Shown in pieces: positions 60,425 through 64,000 of a stretch of DNA of 64,000 nt (position 1 is the stretch's first letter; every line of letters begins with the position of its first letter). The notes below the pieces were generated by a model that did no database searches, had not been told where the DNA came from, and saw only the letters and a program-made list of their open reading frames with translations. The position numbers and the translations under genes were made by a program. Origin of the DNA: Rhodobacterales bacterium HKCCE4037 (lineage in GTDB: Bacteria > Pseudomonadota > Alphaproteobacteria > Rhodobacterales > Rhodobacteraceae); contig WVSM01000006.1 of the NCBI GenBank assembly GCA_015689645.1, positions 124,001 through 188,000 of the forward strand. Direction: 5' to 3'.

Positions 60425-61138
60425 ATGACCCAGCCAGAGCCTCAGATCCTGATCGTCGACGACGCCCGCGATATTCGCGAGCCCCTGGGGCAATACCTGC
60501 GCAAGCAGGGCTACCGGGCGGAACTTGCCGCCAATGCCGGTGAGGCGCGGCGCTTTCTCGATCATGGGCGGCCCGCGCTTGTCGTGCTCGACATCATGAT
60601 GCCGGGCGAAGACGGGCTGTCGCTCTGCCGCTGGCTGGTGGCCAACGAAGGGCCGCCGGTGATCCTGCTGACCGCCATGGCCGACGAAACCGACCGCATC
60701 GTCGGGCTGGAACTGGGCGCGGACGATTACCTCGTGAAGCCCTTCAACCCGCGCGAACTGCTCGCCCGCATCCGCGCCGTGCTGCGCCGCGCGCCGCAGG
60801 CGGATGTGAAGGCGCCCTCGGGCATTCGCCGCTTCGGGCCGTGGCGGCACGACGCGTCCATCGCCGAGGCGCATCATGACGATGGGCGCACGGTCACGCT
60901 GACCTCCGGTGAAAGCCGCCTTCTGGCGATCCTGCTGGACCATCCGCACGAGGTGCTGAGCCGCGACCGCTTGCTGGACCTGACCGCCGGGCGGGACGCC
61001 AAGGCCTACGACCGGGCCATCGACAACACGGTCAGTCGCCTGCGCCGCAAGATCGAGGAGGACGCGAAAGCGCCCCGGTTCATCGTCACCGAATGGGGCG
61101 GCGGCTATCGCCTTGCCGTCGACGTGGAGGAGGCATGA
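60425..61138 (+). CDS. OmpR-family response regulator
   Basis: 237 residues: receiver domain (~8-120) with acidic pocket in LIVDDARD, phospho-acceptor Asp in LVVLDIMMPGEDG (near 55), Lys in DDYLVKPFNPREL (near 106), and a winged-helix DNA-binding domain (~140-235; LDHPHEVLSRDRLLDL, RAIDNTVSRLRRKIEED). Overlaps the sensor kinase start (ATGA). Divergent from the EF-hand and cytochrome b561 genes with a 237-bp gap, so those genes are the likely regulon. Confidence 0.94.
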   Translation: MTQPEPQILIVDDARDIREPLGQYLRKQGYRAELAANAGEARRFLDHGRPALVVLDIMMPGEDGLSLCRWLVANEGPPVILLTAMADETDRIVGLELGADDYLVKPFNPRELLARIRAVLRRAPQADVKAPSGIRRFGPWRHDASIAEAHHDDGRTVTLTSGESRLLAILLDHPHEVLSRDRLLDLTAGRDAKAYDRAIDNTVSRLRRKIEEDAKAPRFIVTEWGGGYRLAVDVEEA

Positions 61139-62484
61139 GCCAGCCCAACCGAAACCCGTTCGACGGGCTGGCCGTTCGCGTCGCGCTCCTGCTGGCCGCG
61201 GCCCTGATCGTGGCCAACGTGGTCGCGGCGGCGCTGCTTTATGTCGATCGCGCGCGGCAGGACAGCGAAGGCCGGATCGAGCGCGAGGTCGAACGGCTGG
61301 TCTCGCTGGTGCCCGCCATCGAGGCCGCGCCGCCCGCCCGCCGCGCCGAGATCGCGCGCGAGGCCTCCACCCGCGTCTCCCGCGTGACTGTTGATCGCCG
61401 GCCCATCGTCGAGGATGACGAGATCCTGCGCGCGGGCGATCTGATCCACGAGTTGCGCGAGGCCCTGCCGGGCCGCGACGTGCGCGCCGCGCTTCTGGAC
61501 CGGGAGGACGACGAAGACGACGACGACGACCATGGCCGGCGCCGCACCGAGGCGATTGCCCTGTCGATCCGGCTGAGTGGCGACGGCGGGCCGCAATGGC
61601 TGAACTCCGTCTCGCAGGGCGGGCGCGCGGGCGGGCCGCCGGGTCTTCCCCAGGACGTGCTGTTCCTGATCCTCGGTATCTCGCTGATCTCGGTCCTCGG
61701 GGTCGCGATGGTCTTCCTGCGCCTGCTGACCCGTCCCCTGAACGCGCTGGCCTCGGCGGCGCAGGCGGCGGGGCAGGGCGACCGGACCGTGCGCGTGCCC
61801 GAGACCGGCCCACGCGAACTGCGCGCCGCCTCGGCCGCCTTCAACGAGATGCAGGAGCGGATCGGCGCCTTCGATGCCGAACGGATGCGGACGCTTGCCG
61901 CCGTGGGCCACGACCTGCGCACGCCGATCACCAGCCTGCGCATCCGGGCCGAGATGCTCGACGAGGCCGAGGCCGCGCCGATGATCCGCACGCTGGACGA
62001 AATGACGGTCATGGCCGACGGCCTCGTCGCCTATGCACGCGGCGCGGGCGAGGGCGAGGCGATGCAGCAGGTCGAGCTTGCCGAATGGCTCGCGCGCCTC
62101 TGCGCGGAACGCGGCGCGGAATTCACGGGCGGCGGGCCGATGCCGATCACGGTGCGTCCCGTCGCGCTGGGGCGCGCCGTCGGCAACCTGGTCGACAACG
62201 CCCTGCGCTACGCGGGCGCGGCGCGGGTGGCGCTGGCACGGCAAGGTGGTGAGGCGGTGATCACGGTCGAGGATGACGGCCCCGGCATCCCGCCCGACCG
62301 CATGGCTAAGGTGCTCGAACCCTTCGTGCGTGGCGACGACAGCCGCAGTCTGGAGACCGGCGGCGCGGGGCTTGGCCTGTCCATCGCGCGCAGCATCGTC
62401 GCGGCCCATGGAGGGGCGCTGGCGCTGGAAAATCGCATTCAGGGCGGGCTGCGCGCGACCGTTCGCCTGCCGGTTGGCCCATGA
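61135..62484 (+). CDS. Sensor histidine kinase with acidic periplasmic loop
   Basis: 449 residues. Membrane segments at ~12-35 and ~174-196 bracket a periplasmic sensor of ~140 residues that contains an unusual Asp/Glu run at 122-132 followed by HGRRR. A HAMP-like region, the HisKA dimer helix with phospho-acceptor H259 (VGHDLRTPITSLR) and an ATPase domain follow (NLVDNALRYAG, EDDGPGIP, GGAGLGLSIARSI). The acidic run looks fit to bind a divalent cation, like PhoQ's acidic patch; metal identity is inference. ATGA overlaps at both ends couple it to the regulator and to the phosphodiesterase gene. Confidence 0.92.
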   Translation: MSQPNRNPFDGLAVRVALLLAAALIVANVVAAALLYVDRARQDSEGRIEREVERLVSLVPAIEAAPPARRAEIAREASTRVSRVTVDRRPIVEDDEILRAGDLIHELREALPGRDVRAALLDREDDEDDDDDHGRRRTEAIALSIRLSGDGGPQWLNSVSQGGRAGGPPGLPQDVLFLILGISLISVLGVAMVFLRLLTRPLNALASAAQAAGQGDRTVRVPETGPRELRAASAAFNEMQERIGAFDAERMRTLAAVGHDLRTPITSLRIRAEMLDEAEAAPMIRTLDEMTVMADGLVAYARGAGEGEAMQQVELAEWLARLCAERGAEFTGGGPMPITVRPVALGRAVGNLVDNALRYAGAARVALARQGGEAVITVEDDGPGIPPDRMAKVLEPFVRGDDSRSLETGGAGLGLSIARSIVAAHGGALALENRIQGGLRATVRLPVGP

Positions 62485-63398
62485 TCATGCGGCGCTGGCT
62501 CCCACGCATCGGCATCGGCCTTCTCGTCCTGCTGGCGGCCATTGCGCTCCAGCACATCCGCCTGTCGCCCACCGACCGCGTCCCGGACCGCATCGGGGCG
62601 GACCTGCGCATCGCCACATGGAACGTGCATTACATCCTGACCAATCGACGCGAGGGACGCTGGGGCCTCTCCGGCTGGGAGGTGCGGCGTGAACCGATGG
62701 ATGAGACATTCTCCGCGCTCGACGCCGATCTCGTGGCCTTCCAGGAGATGGAGAGCTTCTCGGGCGGGAACGAGGACAGCGATAACCTCGCGCGGTCCTG
62801 GCTGTTGGAGAACAACCCCGGCTACGCCGCCGCGGCCATCGGTGACTGGCGCGACTTCCCCTCCACCCAGCCGATCCTCTACCGCACCGACCGTCTGGGC
62901 GTTCTCGACCAGGGGTGGTTCTTCTTCTCCGACACGCCGGAAGTCATCTATTCGCGCAGCTTCGATGGCCGCTACCCGGCCTTCGCCTCGTGGGTCAGGT
63001 TCGACGACCGTGCAACCGGGGCTCAGTTCCGCGTCCTGAACCTGCATTTCGATGCCGGAAGCCGCGAGAACCGCCGACGCTCGGCCGACCTCGTGGCGGA
63101 GCGCATCGCGCCATGGATCGCAGACGGCGAAACCGTGATCGTTGCCGGGGACGTGAATGCCCTGCGCGGGTCACGCCTGCACCGGGCCATTGCCGCAGCG
63201 GGTATCACGTTTCCCCGTGTGCCGGGTGCGACGTTCCACCTCGATCGCGGCGTGCACCTTCTGCCGGCCATCGACCATATCGGCCTGTCGGAGATCAGCC
63301 TGCTTCGCGGCGGTCCGTGGGTGTTCCGTTTGCCCGACGCGGCGACCGAGCCGTCGGATCACTACCCTGTCCTGGTGGACATCGCGCTTCCGGACTGA
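62481..63398 (+). CDS. Endonuclease/exonuclease/phosphatase (EEP) family protein, membrane anchored or secreted
   Basis: 305 residues. An N-terminal hydrophobic segment (IGIGLLVLLAAIALQHI) likely anchors or exports it. EEP active-site pieces: RIATWNVHYI (Asn), AFQEMESFSG (metal-binding Glu), NLHFDAGSRENRRRSADLV, VIVAGDVNALRGS (Asp/Asn), and EPSDHYPVLVDIALPD (final Asp-His). Such enzymes cleave phosphodiesters (DNA, phosphoinositide, sphingomyelin); a secreted one may scavenge phosphate. Third gene of the two-component operon (ATGA overlap with the kinase), so it is either co-regulated or part of the response. Confidence 0.9.
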   Translation: MIMRRWLPRIGIGLLVLLAAIALQHIRLSPTDRVPDRIGADLRIATWNVHYILTNRREGRWGLSGWEVRREPMDETFSALDADLVAFQEMESFSGGNEDSDNLARSWLLENNPGYAAAAIGDWRDFPSTQPILYRTDRLGVLDQGWFFFSDTPEVIYSRSFDGRYPAFASWVRFDDRATGAQFRVLNLHFDAGSRENRRRSADLVAERIAPWIADGETVIVAGDVNALRGSRLHRAIAAAGITFPRVPGATFHLDRGVHLLPAIDHIGLSEISLLRGGPWVFRLPDAATEPSDHYPVLVDIALPD

Positions 63399-63401
63399 AC
63401 C

Positions 63402-64000
63402 TCAGCCCAAATGCGCGGCGAGGAATTCCGCCGTCCGCTCATGGGCGAGCGTTGCCGCCTCTGGCCGGTAGGACGGGCGCGCATCGTTGGCAAAGGCATG
63501 TCCGGCCTCGTAAAGATGCACCTCCATATCGGGCAGGGCGGCTTGTGCCTCGGCGCGCATTTCGGGTGGAACGTGATCGTCCTCGGTTCCGAAATGGGCC
63601 AGCACCGGCGCCTTCAGCGGACGGTCGAGATATTGCGGCAGACGCGTGCCGTAGAAGGCAACCGCACAAGCCACGTCGAGCACCTGCGCCGAGCGGATCG
63701 CAAGACCGCCGCCCCAGCAAAAGCCGATCACGCCGACCTTGCCATCGAGCGCCGCAACCGCCGCACCGATATCCATCATCGTGGTGTCGAGGTCAGAGGC
63801 GAGCATCAGGTCGCGCCCGCGCGGCCCCTCGTCGAAGGGGATGACCGCGTTCTTCTGGTGACGGTCGAACAGTGCAGGGATCGCCACGTCGTAGCCTTGT
63901 GCGGCATAGTGATCCGCCACCGATTTCAACTGGTCGGTGATGCCGAAGATTTCCTGCAGGATCACCACGCCGCCTTTGCGCGGGCCCTCCGCCTTCGTCA
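63402..64000 (-). CDS. Dienelactone hydrolase family protein, 5' end cut off by the window edge
   Basis: The visible 199 codons give the alpha/beta-hydrolase core: the oxyanion Glu segment GGVVILQEIFG, nucleophile in GVIGFCWGGGLAIR (Cys, as in true dienelactone hydrolase), the acid in HFGTEDDHVPP, and the catalytic His in YEAGHAFANDARPSY. The frame continues past 64000 (KAEGPRKGG precedes VVIL), so only ~20-30 residues should be missing. Probably a cytoplasmic hydrolase of dienelactone or a related lactone/ester; no chlorocatechol genes are visible. Convergent with the EEP gene. Confidence 0.9.
   Translation of the reverse strand, partial: TKAEGPRKGGVVILQEIFGITDQLKSVADHYAAQGYDVAIPALFDRHQKNAVIPFDEGPRGRDLMLASDLDTTMMDIGAAVAALDGKVGVIGFCWGGGLAIRSAQVLDVACAVAFYGTRLPQYLDRPLKAPVLAHFGTEDDHVPPEMRAEAQAALPDMEVHLYEAGHAFANDARPSYRPEAATLAHERTAEFLAAHLG

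Overview
The window is chromosomal DNA of a GC-rich alphaproteobacterium, most likely a Rhodobacterales (Roseobacter/Paracoccus-type) organism. The evidence is the gene families present: a complete beta-hydroxyaspartate cycle set, DUF2927, an alphaproteobacterial PCMT-tolC-acidic pole-protein array, and tightly packed ATGA/GTGA-overlapping operons. High GC makes long antisense frames common, and these were discarded. I see no insertion sequence, prophage, CRISPR array or rRNA. There are two tRNAs, Cys(GCA) and Leu(TAA).

Layout. 1-8.8 kb: an unrecognised protein, a glycosyltransferase-methyltransferase fusion, a BASS-family transporter with an acyl-CoA ligase and a divergent IclR regulator, an SDR and a xylulokinase. 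8.9-11.8 kb: copper efflux (copA-cueR with a CueR-type promoter), followed by a 31-bp tandem repeat and an array of self-complementary words. 12-24.6 kb: a purine-ring catabolic island (puuD, uraH, puuE-uraD fusion, allA, NCS2 permease, ureidoglycine aminohydrolase, LysR) that encloses bhcABCD. Urate is opened to glyoxylate, and the beta-hydroxyaspartate cycle then turns two glyoxylates into oxaloacetate. Only the allantoate-hydrolysing step is missing. 25-31 kb: tRNA-Cys, PCMT, TolC, a PopZ-like acidic protein and PtsP. 31-40.7 kb: housekeeping and salvage genes (LysE, DUF2269, SDR-DoxX, MTA phosphorylase, SulP, HIT, flavin reductase, GNAT, DUF2927, apt, tRNA-Leu).

40.7-58.8 kb is a cell-wall and amino-sugar salvage island. 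The left operon runs murQ, a peptide-type ABC importer, a serine hydrolase of beta-lactamase fold and anmK, with a divergent RpiR/MurR regulator. The middle operon is nagK-nagR-nagA-nagB plus a PP2C-like phosphatase. A divergent operon encodes a sugar ABC importer. Clear inverted-repeat operators lie in both divergent promoters. 58.9-64 kb: cytochrome b561, an EF-hand protein, an OmpR-type two-component system with a strongly acidic sensor loop, a secreted-type EEP phosphodiesterase and a partial dienelactone hydrolase.

The most unusual non-coding signal is a pair of ~100-bp nested inverted repeats (31313-31412 and 38412-38510). They share a nearly identical 30-bp apical core, while their flanking arms are unrelated in sequence yet self-complementary in each copy.
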